This document shows, one piece after another, positions 1 through 10,698 of a stretch of DNA of 64,000 bases. How positions within the stretch are numbered: the first letter of the stretch is position 1; every line of letters starts with the position of its first letter. The notes beneath the pieces are model-generated. The model was not told the origin of the DNA and did not search any database. It was given only the letters and a program-made list of their open reading frames with translations. The position numbers and the translations under genes were made by a program. This DNA is from Thalassia testudinum. Its lineage: Eukaryota > Streptophyta > Magnoliopsida > Alismatales > Hydrocharitaceae. Location of the stretch: NCBI GenBank assembly GCA_037157565.1, contig JAZHRO010000062.1:3162001-3226000 (forward strand), read 5' to 3'.

Positions 1-2
1 TA

Positions 3-940
3 GAGGTTGAAATTTTTGATGTATGGGGCATCTACTTCATGGGACCGTTCATCAACTCTGGTGGGTATTTGTATATACTAGTCGCAGTCGACTATGTATC
101 TAAATGGATTGAAGCAATACCCACCCGCACCAATGATCACCGTGTGGTTATCGAATTTATTAAGAAAAATATTTTCTCAAGATTTGGCATTTTAAAGGCC
201 ATTATTAGTGACAGAGGTTCACACTTTATTCACTCACAATTTTGTCACCTTCTTTCTAAATATGTGGTTAATCACAAAATTTCCATACCTTATCACCCCC
301 AAACAAATGACCATGCCAAAGTTTCTAATCGGGAAATCAAAAATATTTTACAAAAGATGGTTAGGCCCGATCTTAAAGATTGGTCCACCAAGTTGGATGA
401 TACTTTATGGGCCTACCATACCGCTTTCAAAACCCCGCTCGGCATGTCTCCCTTCCATCTGATTTTTGGGAAGGCATGCCATCTCCCAGAAGAACTTGAA
501 CATAGGATTTTCTAAGCAATAAAGCAATTAAATATGGATTTATCTGACGTCGGTATCCACAGAAAATTACAATTGAATTGGAAGAATTATGTAATTTTTC
601 TTATGAAAACATCGGATTTATAAAGATCGAACAAAGAAATTTCATGATAAATACAATGTTCGGAAACATTTTGATCTCAATCAACACGTTTGGCTTTTTG
701 ATGTAAGATTACGTATTTTTCCTGGAAAGTTAAAATCCAAATGGACCAACCCCTTTATTGTCCTAAAAACATATCCTTAAAGCGTTGTTGATATTTTTGA
801 TCCAAAAACTAATACGAGTTTTCAAGTCAATGACTAACATTTAAAGCCCCACTTGGATCATGCCCTGAATCTTCCTTCAGAATCTTTCAATTTTACCGAC
901 CCGACCACAACTGATCACTGATGCATACTATGCCCGGCTG
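3..940 (+). pseudogene. E1 Ty3/gypsy integrase, C-terminal half, decayed
   Basis: Integrase would splice the reverse-transcribed copy into the chromosome. The frame is open from the left edge to a TAA at 513-515. It shows the rve core: AVDYVSKW with the first catalytic Asp, IISDRG with the second Asp, and IPYHPQTN. The third acidic residue, expected 36 residues after the second Asp in the usual (A/V)EVSNREI context, is Lys here (HAKVSNREI), so the enzyme should be inactive even without the stop. After 515 the coding trace continues in shifting frames, with a clear C-terminal stretch (RLRIFPGKLKSKW at about 706-745) and a WR-x-GDNP-like tail near 940-970. I read it as the end of pol of an Athila-like element. 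The family call is firm; the subfamily is inferred. Confidence 0.85.
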
Positions 941-1073
941 AATGGCGTAAAAGATAACATTGGATGGGAGATAACCCATCATTTTTCCTGCTTTCTTTTT
1001 CTTTCTTTTCTCCAAGTTTTGACTATCCTAAATATGACCGTCTTTTATTAAGGCGATCCCTCCTTCCCTCCTA

Positions 1074-1112
1074 ATGCATGAGGACATTGCATATCTTAAG
1101 AATGGGGGGGTG
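1074..1112 (+). promoter_or_regulatory. E1 internal polypurine motif (ATGAGGACATTGCAT … G7TG)
   Basis: ATGAGGACATTGCAT is followed 8-10 nt later by AAGAATGGGGGGGTG. The same two-part motif sits after the coding region in C, D, F, G and H. It is about 1.2 kb (H removed) before the terminal PPT, so it is not the 3' LTR primer site itself. Confidence 0.6.
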
Positions 1113-1479
1113 TTTTAAAAATTTTGACGATAGCTTTAGGATTTTCAAAACCTAAAGATATGCATTTTTCTATTGTCATTTTTTTGTTTTTTGCTTGCAT
1201 ACCTGAAAAGATAAAAATGTTGAAAACTTTTTGAGGAAAATTTTGAAAGCGAGACTAAGGTTGAAAACTCACTTTTGGTACAATGGGATTTTATCTTTAA
1301 CAAACTAGGGATAAGGATATGGATCTGATTATTAGAATTTCAAGGTCTATCTTTAGACGAGATCAAATATCCTTCTCCAAAATTCCACCTAAACTCATGA
1401 TAGTTCAGGTGACTTGATCCTCTTTTGTAATAAGGAAAGTACTTGGCTTAGTTTCTGCTTCAAAAACTTGCATTTCATA
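1113..1479 (+). other. E1 3' UTR, left piece
   Basis: Non-coding AT-rich sequence between the internal polypurine motif and the H insertion. No ORF, tandem repeat or RNA gene seen. It resumes at 9841 beyond H. Confidence 0.6.
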
Positions 1480-3342
1480 TGAAAGAGCGATCTCCATTTT
1501 CGTTTAAAACTTTATCATAAAATGATGTATCGTTGTATTTAATCGCGTGGTAGAAAATTGCTTTTCAAAAACATTTTAATTGTCAAAATCTAACCATGAA
1601 TAGTTAGGTCGTCTCCACAGGGAGGAATTAGCCTATTTAATTTAATAAATAGTGTCACGTTTATTCAGGAAACTCAATAGATATGCATGCTACTTCGTGC
1701 TTTTCTTTTTCTCACATAAATTTGCAATATAGAAATTAATCAAGAAGATGAGGGTGCATATGCAAAATTACCACAATATAATATTCTAAATAATGACCTT
1801 GGTAATAAAAAATAATGTTAATGTTAATCTCCTAACTAATAATACTATAATTAATATCTCAGATTGTATGTCATTCAGAAGGAGAAATCAATTATATGTA
1901 ATTTTGAATTAAGCAAGGGGTGCCACGTAAATTGTGCAGCAATATATTAATATAGAAAATAAAAGACTAGTAACTTGACAATGGCATTTTCTGTAAATTT
2001 TAATGCTGGAGAAACAGAGCATTTGCTCTCTCTCCTCGCGAAAGAGAGAGAGCACCGGCGGGGCAGTTGCGAGGCTCAGGAGGATGCGAGGACGGGGGCT
2101 CTCCGATGGTGGCAGCGGCGTTGACGGCAACGGCCGGAGGCAGCCGGCCGACGGAGGAGATGAGGACCGGCGAAGGTTGTTGCAATGGCCGTGGCTGTGG
2201 CGTGGGTCTGCTCGTGCGGGCGCGGCGGTCTGCAGTTAGCGCCTGTGGGCGCGGGCGAGCGGTGCTGCACCTGCTGATGACCGTGCGGGCGTTGTGGGGT
2301 GAAGACGGGTAGAGAGCGCCTGCTGTTAAGGGTGTGTTGAACTGCAGGAAGGAGGAGGCGCTGGTTCTGGAGAGGGCGGAGCGGGCAGAGGCGCTGCAGG
2401 GCATGAGCGCTTGCAGCGTTGGAGCGATGGGGTGTACTGGATGGTGCGCTGCAGAGGCTGGCACCTGCAGGTGCGCTGATGGGCAGGAAGGCGTGCTGGA
2501 GATGAGGGGCACGCTGGTGCCTGCGGGCAGGGTTGAGGTGTGGGAGATGGCATGCGGGCGCCTGCTTGAGAGGTTGGAGCGTGCTGGAGGAGAGGCACGG
2601 GCTTGTGCGTGCTGCAAGGTGCAAAGGTGGGAAGGCGCGGGAGATGGCAAGCGGGGGCCTGCGGTCTGCTTGCAGGAAGGAGGTGCGTGGGCGGGTTGTG
2701 GGCAGGCTGATGGTGCGGTGCCTGGAGCACTTGGTGCGGCGGGGGCGGCAGGTGATGAGGGGCGCTGGAAGATGGCAAGCGGGCAGGTGCTTTCGAAGGG
2801 AAGTTGCAGGGCGCAGAGACCACGGTGCAAGCTTGAAACACAGAGTGCATTTGTTCCACAGTGGTGAGAGGGAGATGATCCCCGCCAGAGGAGAAGATCC
2901 ACCCTATCCTCGGAGGACGCCGCTTCTTTTTGAACCCCACTCTCCTTTTCCTTCGGCCGCAAGTATCTCCAACTACTCGCGACGATCGCGAGTGGTTGGA
3001 ACGGTAGATAAGTACAGTCAGTTCCTTCATCAGACGTCTATATGGAGCATAAGACGTCTTAAAAATATAATGCCGCGGATTTGTAATTAATAATTCCAGA
3101 CGTCCAATCCAAGTCTTAGACATCTTATATAAGTAAAAATTAACTCCTGATCTTGCACCTAACCTGCATTTATCAAATCAATTATATTATCATAAAGTAT
3201 GCTATTAAATGTAAAAATTGAAGCATAAAATTAAATGCAGGTCAAGGTGAATTGCCATATAACTTCTAATTATTTAACAACTAAGAACAAATAATTAAAT
3301 AGTACTTAAGCTAAATAATAGTTCACAAAAGTGGACTTATCA
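1480..3342 (-). repeat. H left LTR (3' LTR)
   Basis: 1863 bp, collinear with 7985-9840 from TGAAAGAGCG to GGACTTATCA. It holds a TATA-like TTATATAAG (minus) at 3124-3133 and a GC-rich block at about 2040-2850. The long overlapping open frames in that block are products of base composition and run on both strands, so I do not call genes there. A variant of the CTCCCTG…GACC motif lies at about 1608-1626. Confidence 0.93.
3124..3133 (-). promoter_or_regulatory. H left LTR TATA box
   Basis: CTTATATAAG, a self-complementary TATA-like sequence about 210 bp inside the U3 end; identical in the right LTR at 9622-9631. Confidence 0.5.
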
Positions 3343-3383
3343 AATGCCCCCATGCCTAAGTTTTGCTAGTCCCTAGCAAAAAT
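3343..3383 (-). promoter_or_regulatory. H terminal PPT and adjacent hairpin
   Basis: Read on the minus strand: TTTTGCTA-GGGAC-TAGCAAAA, then TTAGGCATGGGGGCATT directly before the LTR start TGATAAG. The purine tract is the expected primer site for plus-strand DNA synthesis. The 8-bp arms form a perfect stem, and the same stem recurs in C, D, E1, F and G. Confidence 0.75.
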
Positions 3384-4797
3384 GAATAATAGAAGCAATC
3401 AGAAGACTTCTTTTCTTATTTCAAAACTTTAGAAATCCAGACAAATGTGAAGTGCTGATAACCTAGGTAACAGATGCAAGTGAAAGAGCCGATTCGCATT
3501 GGGAGTTCATACATCACCCTTGGCAAAAATTTCTGCTGAGATAGGCAACTACTTCCCTCGGGGATAAAGCAGACGATAATCTGTAATTTGACCCCTGCGT
3601 TTGGCTTAGGTAGGAGATATCAAATTGAATGGATTTGTATTTGGTGGCACATACTCAACTGGTGCTACATATAGTCTAGTACTGTAGAGTCTAGCTCTCT
3701 AGACTTTTAGACAAGTCAACTCTGAGAGAGGCTACACAACTGTGCTCTCTTAATGTTCCTGGGCACTCTCTCTTTTCTTTCTTTCTGAGATCACGAATCT
3801 TGCCAGAATTAGAAATTATACTCACTATTTGGTGGCCTCACATGGCATCTACACTTCAATTAAAGTCCTAATAACTCTATAACTAAGTTAGAGTCCTCAA
3901 CCAGTATTCAGGCGATTAGAAATACTAGAAGGTAGGTATGGGTCATATTTGGTGGAACGCGATAGGTGTTTGCTGCCTCAAAAATAGTGTTACATCATAC
4001 ACTTGGACCCCTTTTTTTTTGTAATATAACTATTTTTTTCTTTTTCTTCTTTCTATTTCTTCTTTTTCTTCTTCTTTTCTCTCTCTCTCTTTTTCTTTTT
4101 TTTTTCTTGTTTTTGTTTCTTTTTTAATCAGCACAACAAGATACAGACTTTTATTTACGAGGCATTATTAGGGATGATGACGGTCAAGAGGAAGTTGTGT
4201 GGCTTATTTGGTGGAAGTGCCTATTCTCAGCACCGGGAAAGAATGGATAGGACAGGCGTATTTCTGACCTTTGACACTATTACCCTCCTTCAGCTGAGGA
4301 CTCTATGAAGGACGGTCGTAGCCATCCACCATAGTTATAGCTTTATTAAGACTCAATCTCTGTGTATCTGCCTCATTTGGTGACTCTCAGGAATTCACTC
4401 AAAGTACGTACACAGGAACAGAGAGTGAACACTATGCCTAACTCTGAAGTATCATCATCTAGTTGTCCAAAAATTTAAGAGTCCTTGCACTAGACTTAGT
4501 GTACCGGTAATCTCTCTACTTCTCACAAATATGAGGTAGATCTATTAGAAGATAGTATGCCTGACTCCTTATGAATTGTCCAAGGGTTCAGTAGACTTAC
4601 AAATGCTCATTGGTTCTCCTCAAGGATCCATTACCAAATCTATGTGCACGTGAAATAAATATACTGGATTCTAAACTTAAGAAATAATTCCAGAAGAAGA
4701 ACCTCCAATAACAAAGGTATTTGCTAAGGACTAACCCATTTAGCTCATTTTTTTTTATACTAACCTAAATGCATAAATACTTCCTAAAATGCAAATG
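3384..4797 (-). other. H 3' UTR with repeated TTTGGTGG
   Basis: About 1.4 kb with no ORF. TTTGGTGG occurs at 3640, 3828, 3948 and 4207 (plus strand), with TTTGGTGA at 4376; each is preceded by AT. A long pyrimidine tract (T-runs and CT repeats) occupies about 4009-4120. Element C has TTTGGTGG/TTTGGTAG copies in the corresponding region. Confidence 0.6.
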
Positions 4798-4837
4798 CAC
4801 TCCCCCATGCCTAAATCCTACAATGTCCCCATTGTAA
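4798..4837 (-). promoter_or_regulatory. H internal polypurine motif
   Basis: Minus strand: ACAATGGGGACATTGTA, then TTTAGGCATGGGGGAGTG. It matches the motif after the coding region in the other elements. Just right of it (4885-4910) is GGGTTGCCTCCC-AACAAGCGCT, also found in D at 28273-28294. I take this as a relic of the 3' end of an Athila/Tat pol (inference). Confidence 0.6.
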
Positions 4838-4917
4838 AATTAAAACAGGAGGAGTAAGGAAAAATATCACCTGACACAATTTGCTGGGTTGCCTCCCAAC
4901 AAGCGCTGCATTTTCTG

Positions 4918-5937
4918 TCAGCAACCAGACTTATAAGGAACCTGTAAGTCAGGTTCCAAACAGAAAAGGTTAGGCCCTAAGAATATGCATAACAGTGCAG
5001 GCCTAGAAAATAAGTAACCACGGATGTTGGCGAGCTGATGATGTAATGTAATTCCAAATGCTCGCCAGAAGATATGAAAGCCAAAAACCTCATTGGCTAC
5101 CTTGGGAGGTCTAGGGATAATAAACGGAATATGAAAAGGGACCTCCCGAAACAGAATAAGTGGAGGATAACAAGGGTCCTCCAAAGCAAGATGGGTTTCA
5201 AAAGATATAATCATTATTAGTTCAAACCCTTGAATGGCGAGAGCAAAAGTACAAGCATCAATCCATACTCGCCATTCTACCCTAGGATGTACTGGCCTAA
5301 TATATTCTCTAGAAAGAATGTACATGAGCAGAGATCTGAGCCAAGGATCGGTTGGGGCGTATAAGGGTTGTTTGTAATGTTGGAAGGTAATGGTTAAGTC
5401 CAATGAGGGCTTAGTAGGTGTTAGGTCCAATTCCAACAATGATTCGAATTGTGTACAGTCCCTAACAGTAGTAGACAACTTCAAGTTATCCTGCCTAGCA
5501 TTAATGATCGGAGTCATATTTGAATCAAGGGTAGACTCCAAATTAGAACTCTTTGATGGCAGGGTGAAAATGTCAGAATCATTATCATTCCACTCATCTG
5601 CAAATTTGTTTGGTTCACTCAAATATTTATCGGGGTGTATATGTGATTCATTAAGAGTTGGATCAGTTTTTTCAATTATTTCTAACGGAGGATCAATCTT
5701 AATATTTTGGAGGAAGCCTATATCATTGAATTCGTTATTGTTCTCGGGGTATAAATCCTCAAATGACGTGTTTTGTTCCCGAGAGTCTCCCATAGATTTC
5801 TCATTATTTTGCTTGTCCTCCTCTAATATCAACTCCTGTTTTGATGGAGGATGACTGTCAAAAGAAAGTAGGAATCCAGATTTAATCATATTAGTTCTAT
5901 CCTCTAGAGCTAAATCCTCAAATGATAAATAATTCTC
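4918..5937 (-). CDS. H ORF2: acidic protein with C-terminal GxxLHH segment
   Basis: Open for about 340 codons after an in-frame TAG at 5938-5940; the first Met is at 5889 (323 residues). The first 200 residues are acidic and Asn/Ser-rich (DEWNDNDSDIF, ENNNEFNDIG). The last 120 are hydrophobic and rich in Trp, Phe and Pro, ending in FWRAFGITLHHQLANIRGYL and a Cys-rich tail. This last segment aligns by eye with the ends of the D, F and G proteins at the core G-x-(G/T)-LHH-(Q/N). No Gag, protease, RT or integrase feature is present. I do not recognise the family. The position between leader and internal polypurine motif is where gag-pol would be in an autonomous element. It could be translated only by readthrough or reinitiation after ORF1. 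Confidence 0.6.
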   Translation of the reverse strand, partial: ENYLSFEDLALEDRTNMIKSGFLLSFDSHPPSKQELILEEDKQNNEKSMGDSREQNTSFEDLYPENNNEFNDIGFLQNIKIDPPLEIIEKTDPTLNESHIHPDKYLSEPNKFADEWNDNDSDIFTLPSKSSNLESTLDSNMTPIINARQDNLKLSTTVRDCTQFESLLELDLTPTKPSLDLTITFQHYKQPLYAPTDPWLRSLLMYILSREYIRPVHPRVEWRVWIDACTFALAIQGFELIMIISFETHLALEDPCYPPLILFREVPFHIPFIIPRPPKVANEVFGFHIFWRAFGITLHHQLANIRGYLFSRPALLCIFLGPNLFCLEPDLQVPYKSGC

Positions 5938-6831
5938 CTATGATTCACTCCAGATTTTCAATCCAGGTTCCTCTGTTGGGGCATCCTCATCCTCTGAATT
6001 AGACTCTTCATATCCCTGAGACCAGAATTGATTCTCCTCCATTCCCTTACGGTCACCTTCATTAGGTACATTTAAATCCTCAGGATATTGAATGATAGGT
6101 GTTGATTCCCTAAGTGGAGGGTCAGGAGTGGGCTCACTAAGAGTAGAATGGGATTCCACCAAATAATCAAGAGGGGAAGTGATAGGAACAATAATCTTCT
6201 CTTGCTTTTGACTCCAATATAGTTCAAGTGGATAATCACTATGATTGTTGTCCTCTAGTGGCCGCATCTCATTGGGAGAGTCTAAGTGTTCGCTACATGA
6301 AATTGGATCCCTATTGTCATTAAGTACCTCAGAATTATTTTCATGATCATGATCGGATGGGTAGGGATCAGGATTATTGGGAACCGTGTAGCTAAGTTGT
6401 CTTATTTCTTCATTTAATTGTTGACTATTCCTCAACATCTCTCCCATTGAGTCCATTATTTCCTTTTGTTGTTTTTGCATTTCTATCATAAAAGAGGAGA
6501 GGCTACTATTATCATGTTTGGGAGGATAGTCAATTTCAGGCTCTGGTTGCCTAGGGGTATCGGTCCAACCTCGATACGGAAAATCATGAAGGGTGGGAGG
6601 GTTGGGCGTTTGCATGGAAGTAGGGATTTTAGGATTGGAGAATCCCTCTCCTAGGTTCTGCTCAAAAGTGGGAGTTATCAAGACAGTACTCCCAGGGTAA
6701 GAATGAGAATGATCCCATGAATTATCAATGTACCCATCAAAGAATGGATACGCTCGGAGCATGGGATCCTGATTAAAAGATGGGAAGTATTGACTCTGAT
6801 AATATGAATGATAGGAGTAAGAGTAATCCAT
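5938..6831 (-). CDS. H ORF1: Tyr/Pro/Asn-rich protein with a coiled-coil segment
   Basis: The upstream frame opens at 6873, but I prefer the ATG at 6829-6831 because its product (MDYSYSYHSYYQSQY…) matches the Tyr/Ser-rich start of the F ORF (MNPSTYYTHSHSF…). The protein of about 297 residues has a Tyr/Pro-rich N-terminus and a heptad-like stretch around residues 125-160 (MIEMQKQQKEIMDSMGEML…LNEEIRQL) that could form a coiled coil. An acidic second half ends in GLKIWSES-TAG. The F and G frames end a section in closely similar words (LIWEANS, KIWEATS) before a stop. Function unknown. A coiled coil suggests self-association, as in capsid proteins, but no Gag or zinc-knuckle motif is visible. Confidence 0.6.
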   Translation of the reverse strand: MDYSYSYHSYYQSQYFPSFNQDPMLRAYPFFDGYIDNSWDHSHSYPGSTVLITPTFEQNLGEGFSNPKIPTSMQTPNPPTLHDFPYRGWTDTPRQPEPEIDYPPKHDNSSLSSFMIEMQKQQKEIMDSMGEMLRNSQQLNEEIRQLSYTVPNNPDPYPSDHDHENNSEVLNDNRDPISCSEHLDSPNEMRPLEDNNHSDYPLELYWSQKQEKIIVPITSPLDYLVESHSTLSEPTPDPPLRESTPIIQYPEDLNVPNEGDRKGMEENQFWSQGYEESNSEDEDAPTEEPGLKIWSES

Positions 6832-7963
6832 TTCTTTAAGCAAAACAATTTTAACTCTCTTAGGCTTTAGCAAAATTCAGAATATAAGCAGAAAACTTCC
6901 TAGAGAGTTCTATTGTCAAAGCAAACGCAAATTCAATGGGATCTGTTTTTAGTAGATTGTAGGTCTTAGAGTTATATGTTTAGTTGGTAGCCAAACAAGT
7001 TTTGCAAAAATTACGCTTCCTAGGCCAACCTTCGTTGGTGCCTATAACCTACTCGCAAGGGATGGAAGTCTCGAATCAAGCCCACACACGAGGAACCGAC
7101 GTAACTTGGTGGATAGGCTTGTTGATTTCCGACTAACTTCCCTTGTGGTGCAAAAGAGGAGAGGTAGAAATTTATCTAGTGACCATATATGAGGTGCACA
7201 GTGTCTCAAGTGTGCAAGCATACGATCGTGTTTTGATTTTTTGAAATTCCGCAAACAGGATCCTTTTGCACACAATTTTCAGTCACAGATTTTAAAGTCC
7301 AACCTCTTAACAGCCCAAATTTTTTTTTAAAAGTGACCATTGAATTAATTTGATTTAGGTTCAATGCATATGCATGATAAGTAATTAATGCTCAAGAAAA
7401 GATGTACCTTACTCCAGCTTTCTTCGTGCAGTGATGAATGCAGTGCAATAAAAAATAAATTAGATGCTGCTCATTCAGTCCTAGATGATCGTCCTATAGA
7501 TATGTAGCTTCTAGCAGGCAGTTCGATTTTTTTTTTTAAATTAATTAATAATAACAAACAGACCTAATCTAACTAACTAACTGAAATGCAGTTTAAAATA
7601 GTTCAAATAATCCTATATTCTAAATAAATGGGAATACATTCCCAAAAATACCCAACAAGGGCCTAAAAGACAGTAATTTAAATTCTAATGTCTATCTAAC
7701 TAAATCTAAGTAAGACCTACTGCCTAAATTAGAAATAGGATTCTCCGTAAGCCTATGTGCGTGGGATTAAGGCCCAGGTGTTCTTGTTGCCATCTTCCAG
7801 GTGGCTTCAAGGTCCACGAAAAAGATCGTCTCCGCCGTATGCGTTCGTTGCATTCGCTGCGTGTTTTTGCACATAAGAAAATCCACAGTTAGTAGTTCAG
7901 AAAAGCATTTAAAATAGCATAAAAATAACATAAAATTCCTGAAAAATTAATAGGCAGTTTTCC
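6832..7963 (-). other. H 5' leader
   Basis: About 1.1 kb of AT-rich untranslated sequence between PBS and ORF1. Short frames such as 7042-7275 lack counterparts in the other elements, so I do not call them. Confidence 0.5.
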
Positions 7964-7981
7964 TCCCCGGCAACGGTGCCA
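7964..7981 (-). promoter_or_regulatory. H primer-binding site (tRNA-Asp)
   Basis: The plus strand reads TCCCCGGCAACGGTGCCA. This is the 3' end of plant tRNA-Asp (from memory) with one change, so the minus-strand element RNA would pair with that tRNA. It lies 3 nt from the right LTR. Confidence 0.85.
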
Positions 7982-7984
7982 ATT

Positions 7985-9840
7985 TGAAAGAGCGATCTCT
8001 GTTTTCGTTTAAAACTTTATCATAAAATGATGTATCGTTGTATTTAATCGCGTGGTAGAAAATCGCTTTTCAAAAACATTTTAATTGTCAGAATCTAACC
8101 ACGAATAGTTAGGTCATCTCCACATGGAGGAATTAGCCTATTTAATTTAATAAATAGTGTCACGTTTATTTAGGAAACTCAATAGATATGCATGCTACTT
8201 CGTGCTTTTCTTTTTCTCATATAAATTTGCAATATAGATAATTAATCAAGAAGATGAGGGTGCATATGCAAAATTACCACAATATAATATTCTAAATAAT
8301 GACCTTGGTAATAACAAACAATGTTAATGTTAATCTCCTAACTAATAATACTATAATTAATATCTCAGATTGTATGTCATTCAGAAGGAGAAATCAATTA
8401 TATGTAATTTTGAATTAGGCAAGGGGTGTCCAAGTAAATTGTGCAGCAATATATTAATTCAGAAAATAAATGAATAGTAACTTGACAATGGCATTTTCTA
8501 TAAATTTTAATGGTGGAGAAAACAGAGCATTTGCTCTCTCTCCTCGCGAAAGAGAGAGAGCACCGGTGGGGCAGTTGCGAGGCCCAGGAGGACGGCGAGG
8601 ACGGGGGCCCTCCGATGGTGGCAGCGACGTCGACGGCAATGGCCGAAGGCATCCGGCCGGCGGAGGAGATGAGGACCGGCAAAGGTTGCTGCAGTGGCCG
8701 CGGCTGTGGCGTGGGTCTGCTCGTGCGGGCGAGGCGATCTGCAGTTAGCGCCTGTGGGCGCGGGCGAGCGATGCCGTGCCTGCTGATGGCCGTGCGGGTG
8801 CTGTGGGGTGAAGGCAGGTAGAGAGCGCCTACTGTTGAGGGTGAGTTGAACTATAGGGAGGAGGAGGCGCTGGTTCTGGAGAGGGTGGAGCTGGCAGAGG
8901 TGCTGCAGGGCATGAGCACCTGTAGCGTTGGAGCGGTGGGGCGCACTGGATGGTGCGCTGCAGAGGCTGGCACCTGCAGGTGTGCTGATGGGCAGGAAGG
9001 CGTGCTGGAGATGAGGGGCGCGCTGGTGCACGCGGGCAGGGTGGAGGTGCGGGAGATGGCGTGCGGGCGCCTGCTTAAGAGGTTGGGGTGCGCTGGAGGA
9101 GAGGTGCGAGCTTGTGCATGCTGCAAGGTGCAAAGGTGGGAAGGCGCGGGAGATGGCAAGCGGGCGCCTGCGGTCTGCTTGCAGGAAGGAGGCACGTGGG
9201 CGGGTTGTGGGCAGGCTGATGGTGCGGTGCTTGCAAGCACTTGGTGCGGTGGGGTGGCAGGTGATGAGGGGTGCTAGAAGATGGCAAGCGGGCAGGCGCT
9301 TGCGGAGGGAAGTTGCAGGGCGCAGAGACCACGGTGCAAGCTTGAAACACAGAGTGCATTTGTTCCATAGTGGTGAGAGGGAGAAGATCCCCGCCAGGGG
9401 AGGAAGATCCGCCGCTGCTTCTTTTTGAACCCTACTCTCCTCCTTTTCCTTCGGCCGCAAGTATCTCCAACTACTAGCGACGATCGCGAGTGGTTGGAAC
9501 GGTAGATAAGTACGGCTGGTTCCTTCATCAGACATCTATATGGAGCTTCAGACTTCTTAAAAATATAATGCTGCGGATTTGTAATTAATAATTCCGGACG
9601 TCCAATTCATGTTCCAGACATCTTATATAAGTAAAAATTAACTCCTGATCTTGCACCTAACCTGCATTTATCAAATCAATTATATTATCATAAAGTATGC
9701 TATTAAATGTAAAAATTGAAGCATAAAATTAAATGCAGGTCAAGGTGAATTGCCATATAACTCCTAATTATCTAAGAACTAAGAATAAATAATTAAATAG
9801 TACTTAAGCTAAATAATAGTTCACAAAAGTGGACTTATCA
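7985..9840 (-). repeat. H right LTR (5' LTR)
   Basis: 1856 bp, aligned end to end with 1480-3342 with scattered substitutions and a few short indels. It contains the same GC-rich block (about 8545-9330) and the TATA at 9622-9631 (minus). Confidence 0.93.
9622..9631 (-). promoter_or_regulatory. H right LTR TATA box
   Basis: CTTATATAAG, same position relative to the LTR end as in the left copy. As the 5' LTR this is the copy that would drive the element's transcript. Confidence 0.5.
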
Positions 9841-10660
9841 TCATGCAAAAGTTCTTTGTGTCAAATTTCACACACAAGCCAACGCCCTAAAAATTAGAAA
9901 ATCCCCCTTGTTTGTCCTTAGTAAAAGTATCAAGCAGAACATTGGTTTAAGTTCCCACCGCCGAGGAGGAAAATGCCTCCTTTGAGGACTCGATGTCAAC
10001 ATGTTATCGCCTCAACGCTACTCCATATCTATATTTCATATCTTTAGATGGAGCATTAAAGCACATTTTTGCAGTTTAAGTGTCTTGGACGGTGCTCTAC
10101 CTATAGTGTCAGAGCAAGAGCTTGAGTTTGCTTGGAGCATCCCTTGGCACCGCATTGTGTTTTGGGGTTGTGAGCTCCTGGGTGGTGTCATGGACAGTAC
10201 TATCTCAAAGTATTGGTGCCAGAGCCCCCTCGAGGTTTGGTAATGAGAATGATGATCCCGACACATCTGTTGTAAGACAAAGCTAAAAATAAGCATGGGA
10301 GGGAGAGAAAAAAAAGGTTTTAAACCAAAAACATGCCCTTATAAATGTTGGTTTTTCACGAGCACAGACACAAGGTTTTAAAGGTTATTACAATTTACGA
10401 ATCAGATTCAAGAACCAGAAAAATCTTAAAAACAAAAATTTCAAGTCATCTAAATTAACAAAGGGTTAATCTGTGAATTTTTTAGAGGATATATTATCCC
10501 ATTTTTGTCTAATTTTTGGATCCGAAAACAAATCCCGATGTTTATCATTAACAAATCTCATACCTCCTATGTTTGGATCAACTTATGTCCCGTCATCTCT
10601 TTCTCCTCAAAAGTCAAAAAAATTAGATTTCCCCAAAATTTCAATTATGTGAAATTAAAG
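9841..10660 (+). other. E1 3' UTR, right piece
   Basis: Continuation of E1 beyond H; 9841-9845 is the TSD copy. Non-coding. The short frames at 10001-10296 have no homologue in the window and no recognisable motif. Confidence 0.6.
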
Positions 10661-10698
10661 TTTTGCTAAGAGACTAACAAAAGATAAGCATGGGGGCG
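10661..10698 (+). promoter_or_regulatory. E1 terminal hairpin and PPT
   Basis: TTTTGCTAAGAGACTAACAA (partly decayed stem), then AAGATAAGCATGGGGGCG directly before the LTR start TGATAAATG. Confidence 0.75.

Larger units (their letters stand above)
1480..9840 (-). mobile_element. H: non-autonomous LTR retrotransposon with its own ORF, inserted in E1
   Basis: Two direct LTRs (1480-3342 and 7985-9840), both starting TG and ending CA, bound a 4.6-kb interior. A minus-strand PBS complement lies 3 nt from the right LTR and a hairpin-PPT abuts the left LTR, so transcription runs right to left. The flanks are TCATA and TCATG, a 5-bp TSD with one change. The interior has no gag, protease, RT or integrase motif in any frame, only the two-part reading frame at 4918-6831. 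It is complete in structure and much shorter than an autonomous Athila/Tat element. Confidence 0.88.

Noticed and set aside
2000..3123. Overlapping long frames on both strands (for example 320 and 265 aa on minus)
   Set aside because: They lie in the GC-rich block of H's LTR, recur in the other LTR with altered frames, are low in complexity, and overlap in several frames; expected from base composition.
4009..4120. Pyrimidine tract as a possible PPT of another element
   Set aside because: No LTR edge next to it; the real hairpin-PPT of H is at 3343-3383.
8507..9535. 342-aa minus frame
   Set aside because: Counterpart of the GC-rich LTR block of H; no homology to known proteins, and frame not kept in the left LTR.
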